Shown in pieces: positions 52,589 through 60,441 of a DNA stretch of 64,000 bases; the first letter of the stretch is position 1; every line of letters starts with the position of its first letter. Below the pieces are notes generated by a model, which saw only the letters and a program-made list of their open reading frames with translations, made no database searches and was not told the DNA's origin. The position numbers and the translations under genes are program-made. The DNA comes from Alsobacter sp045348435 (lineage in GTDB: Bacteria; Pseudomonadota; Alphaproteobacteria; Rhizobiales; Beijerinckiaceae), in contig NZ_CP157484.1 in the NCBI RefSeq assembly GCF_045348435.1, forward strand, positions 992,001-1,056,000, written 5' to 3'.

Positions 52589-53407
52589 GTGCCCCAGTTC
52601 CCCCAACGCCTCGCCGGCCGGCATGCGCTCGTCACCGGCGGCTCGCGCGGCATCGGCAAGGCGGTCGCGATCCGCTTCGCCCAGGAGGGCGCCGTGGTGG
52701 CGATCAATCACCGCAACGATCCTGACGCGGCGCGCGAGACCCTGGAGGCGCTGAACGCCGCCACCGCGCAGGCGGGCCTGCCCCAGGCCGCCCACCGCAT
52801 CGAGGTGGGCGACGTGTCCAGGGAGCAGGATCTGGAGGCGATGTTCGCCGCGCTGGTCTCCGCCTGGGGCCGCCTCGACATCCTGGTCAACAACGCCGGC
52901 GTCCAGAGCGAGACGCCGGGCGACACCATGACGGCGGAAGACATCGGCCGCATCATCGCCGTCAACCTGGAGGGCCCCGCGATGGCGTCGCGCATCGCCA
53001 TCCGGCACTTCCTCGGACGGCCCGGCGGCGGCGTCATCCTCAACACGTCGAGCGTGCATCAGGTCATTCCCAAGCCCGGCTACGCCGCCTATGCGATGTC
53101 GAAGGCCGGCCTCGGCCATCTCACCCGCACTTTGGCGCTGGAGTTCGCCGACAAGGGCGTGCGGGTGAACGCCATCGGCCCCGGCGCCACCGTCACGGCC
53201 ATGAACGACGCCTGGCGCGACGATCCGCAGAAGCGCCGCGCGGTGGAGAGCCACATCCCGATGGGGTTCGCGGCGGACCCGGAGGACATGGCCCCGGCCT
53301 ACGCCTTCCTGGCCTCGGACGAAGCGCGCTACATCACCGGCCAGTCGCTCTTCATCGACGGCGGCCTGACGCTCTATCCGGACTTCAAGCACAACTGGTC
53401 GTCGTGA
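52589..53407 (+). CDS. SDR family oxidoreductase, glucose 1-dehydrogenase-like
   Basis: The 272-residue classical SDR has ALVTGGSRGIGKAVAIRFAQEGA, LVNNAGVQSETPG, catalytic Ser in LNTSSVHQVIP, and YAAYAMSKAGLG. The C-terminal GQSLFIDGGLTLYPDF resembles glucose 1-dehydrogenases. The start is GTG 52589, with AGGAGA 7 bases upstream, and it follows the chemoreceptor on the same strand. It is convergent with moaA. Substrate is inferred by similarity only. Confidence 0.87.
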   Translation: MPQFPQRLAGRHALVTGGSRGIGKAVAIRFAQEGAVVAINHRNDPDAARETLEALNAATAQAGLPQAAHRIEVGDVSREQDLEAMFAALVSAWGRLDILVNNAGVQSETPGDTMTAEDIGRIIAVNLEGPAMASRIAIRHFLGRPGGGVILNTSSVHQVIPKPGYAAYAMSKAGLGHLTRTLALEFADKGVRVNAIGPGATVTAMNDAWRDDPQKRRAVESHIPMGFAADPEDMAPAYAFLASDEARYITGQSLFIDGGLTLYPDFKHNWSS

Positions 53408-53419
53408 GGGTCGGCGGCC

Positions 53420-54448
53420 TCAGCCGCCCGTCACGCTCATGTGCCGCCCCACCGCCGGGCGGGAGGTCTCGCGGTCGATGATGAAGTCGTGGCCCTTGGG
53501 CTTGCGCGCGATCGCAGCGGCGATGGCCGCGTCGAGCGGCTCGTCGCTCTCGGAGGCGCGTAGAGGCGCGCGCAGGTCGGCCGCGTCCTCCTGGCCGAGG
53601 CACATATAGAGCGTGCCCGTGCAGGTCACGCGCACGCGGTTGCAGCTCTCGCAGAAATTATGCGTCAGCGGCGTGATGAACCCGATCCGCCCGCCGGTCT
53701 CCTTGACGCGCACATAGCGCGCCGGCCCTCCGGTGCGGTAGGGGATGTCCTCCAGCGTGTAGGTCTCCATCAGCCGGGCGCGCAGCTGCTTCAGCGGCCA
53801 GTACTGGTCGAAGCGGTCCGGCTCGATGTCGCCCATGGGCATGACCTCGATGAAGGTCATGTCCATGCCGCCCGCATGGGCCCAGTTGATCATCCGCTCG
53901 ACCTCGTCCTCGTTGACGCCCTTCAGCGCCACGGCGTTCACCTTCACGGCGATGCCGGCCTTCTGGGCGGCTTCGACGCCCTTCAGCACCACGCCCAGAT
54001 CGCCCCGCCGGGTGATGGCCTTGAACTTGTCCGGGTCCAGCGTGTCCAGCGACACGTTGATGCGCTTCACCCCGCAGGCCGCCAGGTCGGCCGCGTAGCG
54101 GGCGAGCTGGGACCCGTTCGTGGTCAGCGTCAGCTCCTCCAGCGCGCCCGATTGCAGGTGGCGCGACAGGTTGGCGAACAGGGTCATGATGTCCCGGCGC
54201 ACCAGCGGCTCGCCGCCCGTGATGCGCAGCTTGCGCACGCCCTGGCGCACGAAGGCGCTGCACAGCCGGTCGAGCTCCTCCAGCGTCAGCAGGTCCTTCT
54301 TGGGCAGGAACGTCATGTCCTCCGACATGCAGTAGACGCAGCGGAAGTCGCACCGGTCCGTCACGGAGACGCGCAGATAGGTGATCGACCGCCCGAAGGG
54401 GTCGACGAGAGGCTGCGCGGGCGAGGGGACTCGGATGGATTCGGACAT
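53420..54448 (-). CDS. moaA: GTP 3',8-cyclase MoaA
   Basis: The 342-residue radical SAM enzyme converts GTP to 3',8-cyclo-GTP, the first molybdopterin step. The SAM cluster is CDFRCVYC (Cys33, 37, 40). The C-terminal cluster lies in HNFCESCNRVRVTCTG, and the chain ends in the conserved double Gly (TGG). Other motifs include ITGGEPLVRRDI. Length and motifs are complete. It is a single gene divergent from the DUF971 gene; mobA lies 10 kb upstream. Confidence 0.95.
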   Translation of the reverse strand: MSESIRVPSPAQPLVDPFGRSITYLRVSVTDRCDFRCVYCMSEDMTFLPKKDLLTLEELDRLCSAFVRQGVRKLRITGGEPLVRRDIMTLFANLSRHLQSGALEELTLTTNGSQLARYAADLAACGVKRINVSLDTLDPDKFKAITRRGDLGVVLKGVEAAQKAGIAVKVNAVALKGVNEDEVERMINWAHAGGMDMTFIEVMPMGDIEPDRFDQYWPLKQLRARLMETYTLEDIPYRTGGPARYVRVKETGGRIGFITPLTHNFCESCNRVRVTCTGTLYMCLGQEDAADLRAPLRASESDEPLDAAIAAAIARKPKGHDFIIDRETSRPAVGRHMSVTGG

Positions 54449-54567
54449 GTTTCTCGATTTCGGTGCGGGGCGGCCCGCGTGACGGGCGGCATCTTGCCCG
54501 ATATAGGGTCGCTGGCAAGGGATGTCAGGCGCCTGCGCCCGTGCGCCGCTCAGATGAGGATCACGCC

Positions 54568-54939
54568 ATGTCGACAGTGTGGCCGACCGAAATCCGGCTG
54601 TCCAAGGACAAGCGGACGCTGCACGTGGCCTTCGACGACGGGGCCGCGTTCGACCTCTCGGCGGAGTATCTGCGCACCCAGAGCCCCAGCGCCGAGGTGC
54701 AGGGCCACGCCGCCAGCGAGCGCAAGACCGTGCCGGGCAAGAGCGGCGTCCAGATTATCGGGGTGGAGCCCGTGGGGAATTACGCGGTGCGGCTCGTCTT
54801 CGACGACATGCACCAGACGGGCCTCTTCAGCTGGACCTATCTGCGCGAACTCGGCGACCGGCATGGCGAGAAATGGGCCGCCTACCTCGCCGAACTCGCC
54901 GAGAAAGGCCTGAGCCGCGATCCGGTCCGCCGCCGCTGA
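54568..54939 (+). CDS. DUF971 domain-containing protein
   Basis: A 123-residue protein with the DUF971/GBBH-like N-terminal fold: WPTEIRLSKDKRTLHVAFDDGAAFDLSAEYLRTQSPSAEVQGH and LVFDDMHQTGLFSWTYLRELG. The fold is shared with gamma-butyrobetaine hydroxylase and is often linked to Mrp-type Fe-S carriers. Start ATG 54568 has GAGGA upstream. It is divergent from moaA. The function is unproven. Confidence 0.88.
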   Translation: MSTVWPTEIRLSKDKRTLHVAFDDGAAFDLSAEYLRTQSPSAEVQGHAASERKTVPGKSGVQIIGVEPVGNYAVRLVFDDMHQTGLFSWTYLRELGDRHGEKWAAYLAELAEKGLSRDPVRRR

Positions 54940-54955
54940 GCTGAGGACCGCGCAC

Positions 54956-54985
54956 GAAAAAGGCCGGCGCGACGGCCGGCCTCTT
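54956..54985 (-). terminator. Terminator downstream of L,D-transpeptidase
   Basis: GGCCGGC and GCCGGCC form a 7-bp stem at about 54962-54981, and on the minus strand it is followed by TTTTTCG. It lies 20 bp past the L,D-transpeptidase stop and 17 bp past the DUF971 stop, so it can end both, more strongly on the minus strand. Confidence 0.8.
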
Positions 54986-55004
54986 CGCCAGAACCCGCGA
55001 GGGT

Positions 55005-55586
55005 TCAGTGCTGCACGATCACCTTGGCGCCGACCTTCACGCGCTCGTAGAGATCGATCACGTCCTCGTTGACCATGCGGATGCAGCCCGAGGACACGGC
55101 CTGGCCGATCGTCTCCGGCTCGTTCGAGCCGTGGATGCGGTAGAGCGAGGTCCCGAGATACATGGCGCGCGCGCCCAGCGGGTTGTCCGGACCGCCCGGC
55201 ATGTAGCGGGGCAGGTCGGGGCGGCGGCGCAGCATCTCGGACGGCGGACGCCAATCCGGCCACTCGCGCTTCATCGTGACGGTCTTGACGCCCGACCACT
55301 CGAAGCCCGGGCGGCCGACGCCGATGCCGTAGCGGACGGCCTTGCCGTCGCCCAGCACGTAGTACATGCGCCGCTCGGACGTGGAGATCACGATCGTGCC
55401 GGGCGAGAAGCGCCCGTCATAGCTCACGGTCTCACGCGGGACGGCCGTCGCCTGCGGCTTGGCCGATTCCGGGTAGGTATCGACGAGCGGCTGCCGGGTG
55501 AGGGGATCGATCTGGTAGGCGTGGGCGGCGCCCGACAGGAGCAGGCCTGCCGCGGCGCTGCACAGCGCAAAGGTCCAACGGCGCAT
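55005..55586 (-). CDS. L,D-transpeptidase (YkuD family)
   Basis: The 193-residue protein has a Sec signal peptide (MRRWTFALCSAAAGLLLSGAAHA) and the YkuD catalytic motif RIHGSNEPETIGQAVSSGCIRMVNEDV, with catalytic His and Cys. Such enzymes make 3-3 peptidoglycan crosslinks or attach outer-membrane proteins to peptidoglycan. A paralogue is at the end of the window. GAGG precedes ATG 55586. Confidence 0.92.
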   Translation of the reverse strand: MRRWTFALCSAAAGLLLSGAAHAYQIDPLTRQPLVDTYPESAKPQATAVPRETVSYDGRFSPGTIVISTSERRMYYVLGDGKAVRYGIGVGRPGFEWSGVKTVTMKREWPDWRPPSEMLRRRPDLPRYMPGGPDNPLGARAMYLGTSLYRIHGSNEPETIGQAVSSGCIRMVNEDVIDLYERVKVGAKVIVQH

Positions 55587-55878
55587 GAGGGTTGCCTCGA
55601 TTTCGGTCTCGGTTTTGACACAGGGCGGCGGCGCCGCGCGGCTTGAGCGTTACGCGGCGTGTGCTAAGGAATTCAACACCCTCGCACTTGGTTTCATCAC
55701 AGTTTGTTGCATTTCGCACAGACGTGACGAGTAGAACACACAATGGCGGCGATGTGGCCGCTTTGGGGCCGGCGAAAGCGTAGCCATGGCGTATTACGCC
55801 GGCCGGTCGAGCTTACGCTCCCGTCGCCGCCGGGCGGCCCAGGGCGTCGCGGCGGGGACCCGGCCCGGCGCCGCGCGC
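55587..55878. other. Non-coding region upstream of L,D-transpeptidase and tRNA-Val
   Basis: The 55587-55949 gap has no convincing gene. Its 55660-55745 part is the most AT-rich stretch nearby and probably contains the L,D-transpeptidase promoter (minus-strand TTGAAT followed by a weak GTAACG). The rest is GC-rich with short palindromes such as GGCGTATTACGCC at 55787-55799. Confidence 0.5.
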
Positions 55879-55907
55879 TTGACTTGCGCGGCGCGCCTGC
55901 CTAGAAG
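55879..55907 (+). promoter_or_regulatory. Sigma-70-type promoter for tRNA-Val
   Basis: TTGACT (55879-55884) and TAGAAG (55902-55907) are separated by exactly 17 bases. Transcription should start near 55914, about 36 bases before the tRNA. Confidence 0.75.
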
Positions 55908-55949
55908 GCCCACCACGTTCGAGAGAGCGGCCCAGCGCCGCCGCCGAAC

Positions 55950-56024
55950 GGGCGCGTAGCTCAGCGGGAGAGCACTCCCTTCACACGGGAGGGGTCACAG
56001 GTTCAATCCCTGTCGCGCCCACCA
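55950..56024 (+). tRNA. tRNA-Val (anticodon CAC)
   Basis: A complete cloverleaf is visible: acceptor GGGCGCG/CGCGCCC, D arm GCTCAGCGGGAGAGC, anticodon stem CTCCC/GGGAG with loop TTCACAC (anticodon CAC, reading GUG valine codons), T arm ACAGGTTCAATCCCTGT and encoded ACCA. A good promoter is 40 bp upstream. No integrase or att repeat is next to it. Confidence 0.96.
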
Positions 56025-56121
56025 TTTCGGGCGGCCTCCAGCGCCGCCGCCTCTTAAGCCCTCTCAGGAACGATCGGCTCCCCCACCGGGTTGAGTTTGC
56101 GACCCGTCATGGGAGGATGTC

Positions 56122-56376
56122 ATGTTCCGCACCAGCACACGCGCCGTCGTCGTTTCCTGCGCTCTTCTGGGCGCCGCCGTCATGGCCGCGCCGGCTTCGG
56201 CCCAGTCGGGCCGCGCTCCGGCCGGTTCGTCGCTCAGCGGCGAGAGCACCATGCGCACCGAGCCGATCGACAAGTCGAACCCGACCGTGCGCAACCAGCA
56301 CGGCATCTCGAAGATGATGAAGAGCTTCGGCTCGAAGAAAAAGCAGCGCGGCGCGTCCAAGGCCGCCCCTCTTTGA
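56122..56376 (+). CDS. Small periplasmic protein of unknown function
   Basis: An 84-residue protein with a Sec signal peptide (residues 1-28, VVSCALLGAAVMAAPASAQ) and a short, basic C-terminus (KMMKSFGSKKKQRGASK). I do not recognise the family. GGGAGGA lies 5 bases before ATG 56122. It sits 97 bp after tRNA-Val. The lysine-rich tail suggests binding to an acidic partner or envelope polymer, which is only a guess. Confidence 0.65.
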   Translation: MFRTSTRAVVVSCALLGAAVMAAPASAQSGRAPAGSSLSGESTMRTEPIDKSNPTVRNQHGISKMMKSFGSKKKQRGASKAAPL

Positions 56377-56480
56377 CGCGAGTTTGTCGCAGCGCAATTG
56401 GCCCTGCGCCGGACCCGTGCTAGGCCAACGCCCATGAGAACGCCGCCCCGAGACGGGCGGCGTCCGTCGGAGGGCCGAAG

Positions 56481-56879
56481 GTGCGCCAGAGGAGCGGGTT
56501 CACGCTGATCGGGGCCGTGCTGCTCGCCTATGCGCTGGCGCTGCAGTCGCTCGCCGGCGCCTGGGCCCAGCACGCGGCGTCTCACCCCGGCTCGGCCGTG
56601 CCGGTCCTGTGCCTGACCGAGCAGGGCGGCGGGGACGCCCCGGCGCCCGCCGGTCCGGCCCATCATCCCGCCTCCAGCCATGACGAGTGCTGCCTCGCCG
56701 CCGCATGCCATGCGGCCGGCGCCCTCCTGGCTCCCGCCGAGGGGCGTGTCCCTGGGCCGCGCCACGAGGCCGCCGACGGCGGTCCGTCGCTGGCCGCCGC
56801 CGGTTTCGCCCCCTCCGGCCCTCCGCCCGCCGCGCCTGCGGCGCAGCGCGCTCCACCCAAGTCCGAACGCCTCGCCTGA
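56481..56879 (+). CDS. DUF2946-like His/Cys-rich protein, probable copper-linked
   Basis: The 132-residue protein has an N-terminal signal or anchor (FTLIGAVLLAYALALQSLAGAWAQ) and a His/Cys cluster (HHPASSHDECCLAAACH) like DUF2946 proteins, followed by a Pro/Ala-rich tail. GTG 56481 with GGAGGG upstream is the start. The PCu(A)C chaperone gene begins 52 bp downstream, so a copper-handling operon is likely. Metal binding is inferred from the residues only. Confidence 0.75.
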   Translation: MRQRSGFTLIGAVLLAYALALQSLAGAWAQHAASHPGSAVPVLCLTEQGGGDAPAPAGPAHHPASSHDECCLAAACHAAGALLAPAEGRVPGPRHEAADGGPSLAAAGFAPSGPPPAAPAAQRAPPKSERLA

Positions 56880-56931
56880 ACCCGTTCACGAGATTCGAAT
56901 TAGGGGGCCCGCAGCCCCGGAGCGTCACGTC

Positions 56932-57438
56932 ATGATCACCCGCACTTTGCTCGCCGCCGCGCTGCTGTCGGCAGCCGTCCCGGCCGCGCCCGCCTTGGCG
57001 CACGACTACAAGGCCGGCGACCTCGTCATCAACCACCCCTGGGCCCGCGCCACGCCGCCCGGCGCCTCCGTCGGGGGCGGCTACCTCTCCGTGCGAAACG
57101 CCGGGACGGCGCCGGACCGCCTGCTGTCGATCACGTCAGACGTCGCCGGCCGCGTCATGATCCACGAGATGTCGAACGCCGGCGGCGTCATGACCATGCG
57201 GCCGGTCCCGGCGGGCCTGCCCATCCCTCCCGGAGAGGTGGTCGAGCTCAAGCCGGGCGGTTATCACGTGATGTTCATGGACCTGAAGGACGGCCTCAAG
57301 GCGGGCGACAGCGTCAAGGGCGTGCTGACCTTCGAGAAGGCCGGGGCGGTTCCGGTGGAGTTCAGGGTCCAGGCGATCGGGGCCAAGACGGGAGAGCCGG
57401 CCGCCGGCAAGCCGGGGGACGCCCACGCGGGACACTGA
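56932..57438 (+). CDS. Copper chaperone PCu(A)C
   Basis: The 168-residue periplasmic protein has a signal peptide (ending ALAHD) and the H(M)X10MX21HXM-type copper site: MIHEMSNAGGVMTMRPV and GGYHVMFMDL. A His-rich end (DAHAGH) follows. PCu(A)C delivers Cu(I) to cytochrome oxidase subunit II. ATG 56932 is used; an upstream extension lies inside the preceding gene. It pairs with the DUF2946-like gene. Confidence 0.93.
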   Translation: MITRTLLAAALLSAAVPAAPALAHDYKAGDLVINHPWARATPPGASVGGGYLSVRNAGTAPDRLLSITSDVAGRVMIHEMSNAGGVMTMRPVPAGLPIPPGEVVELKPGGYHVMFMDLKDGLKAGDSVKGVLTFEKAGAVPVEFRVQAIGAKTGEPAAGKPGDAHAGH

Positions 57439-57461
57439 ACGCCGGCGCGCGGCGCGGGACC

Positions 57462-58169
57462 TCAGGCCACCGCGCTCGCGAGATCCGGGTCGAGCGCCCG
57501 CACCGCGTCGAGCAGCGCGTCGAAATGGTCGATGATCCGGTCCGGCCCCAGGGCCGAGACCGGCGTGTCCGTGTAGCCGAACGTCACCGCGACAGCCGGC
57601 AGGCCCGCGGCCCTGGCGGTGTCGATGTCGGTGCGCGAATCGCCCACCATCAGGCCGCGTCGCGGGTCGCCGCCGGCCCGCTCGATGGTCAGCGTCAGGT
57701 GCCGCGGATCGGGCTTGGCGTAGGCGAAGGTGTCGCGGCCGCAGATCGCCGCGAACCGGCCGGCCACGCCCAGCGCCTCCAAGAGCGCGACCGAGTGGCT
57801 TTCCACCTTGTTGGTGCACACCGCCAGCCGGTGGCCATGGGCCTGCAGGGCGTCGAGCGCCTCCTCCACGCCGGGAAAGAGCCGCGTCTTGACGGCGAGG
57901 TTCTGCGCGTAGTGGTCGAGGAAGTCGACGAAGAGCCTGTCCAGCCGCTCCGGCGCCAGCGCCTGGCCGCCCAGCGCGAAGCCGCGCTGGATCATGGCGC
58001 GCGCGCCCGCGCCGACCACGTCGCGCGCCCGCTCGACCGGCACCGGCGCGACGCCTTCGCGCACCATCAGCACGTTCATGGTCTCGATCAGGTCTGCGGC
58101 CGTGTCGGCCAGCGTCCCGTCGAGGTCGAAGACCACGGTGGCGCGGTCGGTGAGCGGTTGTCTCGCCAT
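57462..58169 (-). CDS. gph: Phosphoglycolate phosphatase
   Basis: A 235-residue HAD hydrolase with the Gph pattern: VVFDLDGTLADTAADLIETMN (nucleophile Asp in DLDGT), VCTNKVESH, and YAKPDPRHLTLTIERAG and GLMVGDSRTDI. It dephosphorylates 2-phosphoglycolate from DNA-repair or oxygenase by-products. ATG 58169 was chosen. It is convergent with the copper pair. rpiA lies nearby on the other strand. Confidence 0.9.
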   Translation of the reverse strand: MARQPLTDRATVVFDLDGTLADTAADLIETMNVLMVREGVAPVPVERARDVVGAGARAMIQRGFALGGQALAPERLDRLFVDFLDHYAQNLAVKTRLFPGVEEALDALQAHGHRLAVCTNKVESHSVALLEALGVAGRFAAICGRDTFAYAKPDPRHLTLTIERAGGDPRRGLMVGDSRTDIDTARAAGLPAVAVTFGYTDTPVSALGPDRIIDHFDALLDAVRALDPDLASAVA

Positions 58170-58223
58170 GCTGGCTGTGTGCCGGATCGTCGCGGCGGCG
58201 TCAACGCGCCGGGCTAAGTGGCG

Positions 58224-58240
58224 GTTACCATTCATTAACC
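58224..58240. promoter_or_regulatory. CtrA-like box (weak candidate)
   Basis: GTTACCATTCATTAACC resembles the alphaproteobacterial CtrA site TTAA-N7-TTAAC but is one base short in the left half. It lies between gph and the 58341 gene. Confidence 0.25.
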
Positions 58241-58340
58241 ATCGCGACCCAGAGTCGCCGCGGGGGCCGCAGCGCGCAGCGCGGGCCGAATCGACCGGCG
58301 CGACCGCCGGCGGGACGACGGTTCTGGAGACCTAGCGACG

Positions 58341-58766
58341 ATGAAGCGGCTCATGATTTCCCTGGTGGCGCTCGCGTCCGGCGTGGCCCCGGCCATGGCC
58401 GGCCAATTCGAGTTCATTCCCGCCCCGCAGACCGATCTGAACCGGATCTACCGGATCGACCGCGTCACCGGCGAGGTCGGCGCCTGCCAGTACGGGCAGA
58501 AGGAAGGCACGTTCGGGGTGACGCTGTGCTTCCCCGCCGGCGACGGCGCCGGCAAGCAGGAGCCGTCCGAATACAGCCTCGTCTCGTCCCGCCACGAGCG
58601 CGAGGGCGGCGTGTTCCGGGTCGACACACGCACCGGCGCGATGAGCGTCTGCTACGTCTTCGACGAGCGCGTGGTCTGCACCCCGTCCGAAAAGGGCGCG
58701 GTCGCCGACGCCTCGGCCCGCACCGGCGCGGGCGGCGAGACGACCGGAGCCGTCCGCAAGCCCTGA
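58341..58766 (+). CDS. Periplasmic protein of unknown function
   Basis: The 141-residue protein has a signal peptide (MKRLMISLVALASGVAPAMAG) and two similar short motifs, RIYRIDRVTGEVGACQYG and VFRVDTRTGAMSVCYVF, suggesting a duplicated beta unit with paired Cys. Four Cys (in GACQY, TLCFP, SVCYV and VVCTP) could form disulfides. I do not recognise the family. It is followed by 277 bp without a convincing gene before rpiA. Confidence 0.75.
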   Translation: MKRLMISLVALASGVAPAMAGQFEFIPAPQTDLNRIYRIDRVTGEVGACQYGQKEGTFGVTLCFPAGDGAGKQEPSEYSLVSSRHEREGGVFRVDTRTGAMSVCYVFDERVVCTPSEKGAVADASARTGAGGETTGAVRKP

Positions 58767-59043
58767 TCCCAGGGGCCCGCGCGGAGTCCGCCGCCCGCCG
58801 AGCCTTGATCTCGCTTCTTTTCTGGCGCACCGCTGGCGTGCTAGGGGACATCGGCCGACCCTCCCCGGAGGGCCGGCGCATCCTCGTCACGAGCGTCGAA
58901 CACGCGCTCGCGCCATTGAGAGCGGACATCGGCATGATCGACCATCGCGCGGCGCCCGAGCGGCGACGCCTCGTTCTCAGGCGCCCCGGCCAGACGCGGG
59001 CGTCCGTCGCCCGTCCGGCCCGCGCCGCCACAGCGGCTCGGCC

Positions 59044-59745
59044 GTGAGCGTCGAGGATCTCAAGCGGGAGGCGGCCGCCCGGGCCGTGGCGCTGGTCGAG
59101 CCCGGCATGCGGCTGGGGCTCGGCACCGGCTCCACCGCCAGGCACTTCGTCGACCTGCTGGGCGAGCGCGTCCGCGACGGCCTGAAGGTCGTCTGCGTGC
59201 CGACCTCCGAGGCCACCCGCGCGCAGGCTGCATCGCTCGGCGTGCCGCTGACCACCCTCGACGAGACGCCCGAGCTCGACCTCACCGTCGACGGCGCGGA
59301 CGAGGTCGACGGCGACCTGCGCCTGATCAAGGGCGGCGGCGCCGCGCATCTGCGCGAGAAGATCGTCGCCAACGCCTCGCGGCGGATGATCGTCATCGCC
59401 GACGACAGCAAGCTCGTGGCGACGCTGGGGCGCTTTCCCCTGCCGCTCGAGGTCGTCGAGTTCGGCCTCGGCGCCACGCGCGTCGCCATCAAGAAGGTTT
59501 TCGCCGCGACGGACTGCGCGGGCGAACTCGCCCTGCGCCGCCGTCCGGACGGGGCGGCCGTGCGGACGGACAGCGGGCATCTCGTGCTCGACGCCGCCCT
59601 CGGCCGCATTCCCGACCCGGACGCCCTGGCGGCCCGGCTGGACGGCGTGCCCGGCCTGGTGGAGCACGGCCTTTTCATCGGCCTCGCGGACGCCGCCATC
59701 CTGGCGACCGCGCAAGGCGTCAAAGTCATCGGCGACCTCGGCTGA
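59044..59745 (+). CDS. rpiA: Ribose-5-phosphate isomerase A
   Basis: A 233-residue enzyme with GLGTGSTARHFVDLL, VDGADEVDGDLRLIKGGGAAHLREK and VVEFGLGATR, the RpiA active-site motifs. It interconverts ribose 5-phosphate and ribulose 5-phosphate. GTG 59044 is the start. The DUF2059 gene follows about 60 bp downstream. The preceding 277 bp shows no gene. Confidence 0.95.
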   Translation: MSVEDLKREAAARAVALVEPGMRLGLGTGSTARHFVDLLGERVRDGLKVVCVPTSEATRAQAASLGVPLTTLDETPELDLTVDGADEVDGDLRLIKGGGAAHLREKIVANASRRMIVIADDSKLVATLGRFPLPLEVVEFGLGATRVAIKKVFAATDCAGELALRRRPDGAAVRTDSGHLVLDAALGRIPDPDALAARLDGVPGLVEHGLFIGLADAAILATAQGVKVIGDLG

Positions 59746-59806
59746 CGCCGTGATCCCTCATCACCCTTCGTCGCGCCCCGCGCGAATCACAGACAGGAGA
59801 CGCAGC

Positions 59807-60340
59807 GTGTCCGACATCCTTCACACGTCCAGGAGCCGCCCCTTGAAGTCCATGCTGGCCGCCGCCGGCCTCGCCCTGGCCCTCGCCGGCGCCCCGGCCG
59901 TCGCCCAGCAGGCGACGCAGCCCACCGCGACCCATCTGGCGGTCGCCCGCGAGGTGGTGGTCGCCTCCGGCCTGTCGCGCTCCTTTGAGTCGATGGTCCC
60001 GCAGTTCATGGAGCAGATGAAGTCCAACTTGCTCACCACGCGCCCGGAGATCGGCAAGGACCTCACCGAGGTCCTCGGACGGTTGAAGCCGGAATTCGAC
60101 GGCCAGCGCGAGGACATCCTCAACGCCGCCGCGCGCATCTTCGCCTCCCGCCTCAGCGAGCCGGAGCTGAAGGACGTGGCCGCCTTCTACAAGTCCGCCT
60201 CGGGCCAGAAATACGTCGCCGCCCAGCCGCCCGTCATGGACGAGCTGTTCGGCCAGATGCAGGCCTGGAGCCAGCGGCTGTCGGAGTTCATGATCGGCCG
60301 GGTCCGCGCCGAGATGAAGAAGAAGGGCGTCGAGCTCTGA
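59807..60340 (+). CDS. DUF2059 domain-containing periplasmic protein
   Basis: The 177-residue protein has a signal peptide after a basic lead (LKSMLAAAGLALALAGAPAVAQQ) and the DUF2059 helical core: FESMVPQFMEQMKSNL and SEPELKDVAAFYKSASGQKYV. The function of the family is unknown. GTG 59807 with AGGAGA upstream is preferred to ATG 59750, which lies right behind rpiA. It is co-directional with rpiA and gor. Confidence 0.88.
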   Translation: MSDILHTSRSRPLKSMLAAAGLALALAGAPAVAQQATQPTATHLAVAREVVVASGLSRSFESMVPQFMEQMKSNLLTTRPEIGKDLTEVLGRLKPEFDGQREDILNAAARIFASRLSEPELKDVAAFYKSASGQKYVAAQPPVMDELFGQMQAWSQRLSEFMIGRVRAEMKKKGVEL

Positions 60341-60441
60341 CGCTTGCGCGCCGCCTTTAGCGCGCGCCGGCCCCAGCGCGGGCGCGCCCTCGAAACGTGA
60401 GCGGGACGGCGCGCCGCCGCCGCCGCCGCCGGGAGAACCTG

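Noticed and set aside
55950..56121. tRNA-Val as an integration site
   Set aside because: No integrase gene and no repeat of the tRNA 3' end is seen nearby.
58767..59043. Gene in the gap before rpiA
   Set aside because: Open frames here are extensions or shadows of rpiA and the 58341 gene and lack start signals.
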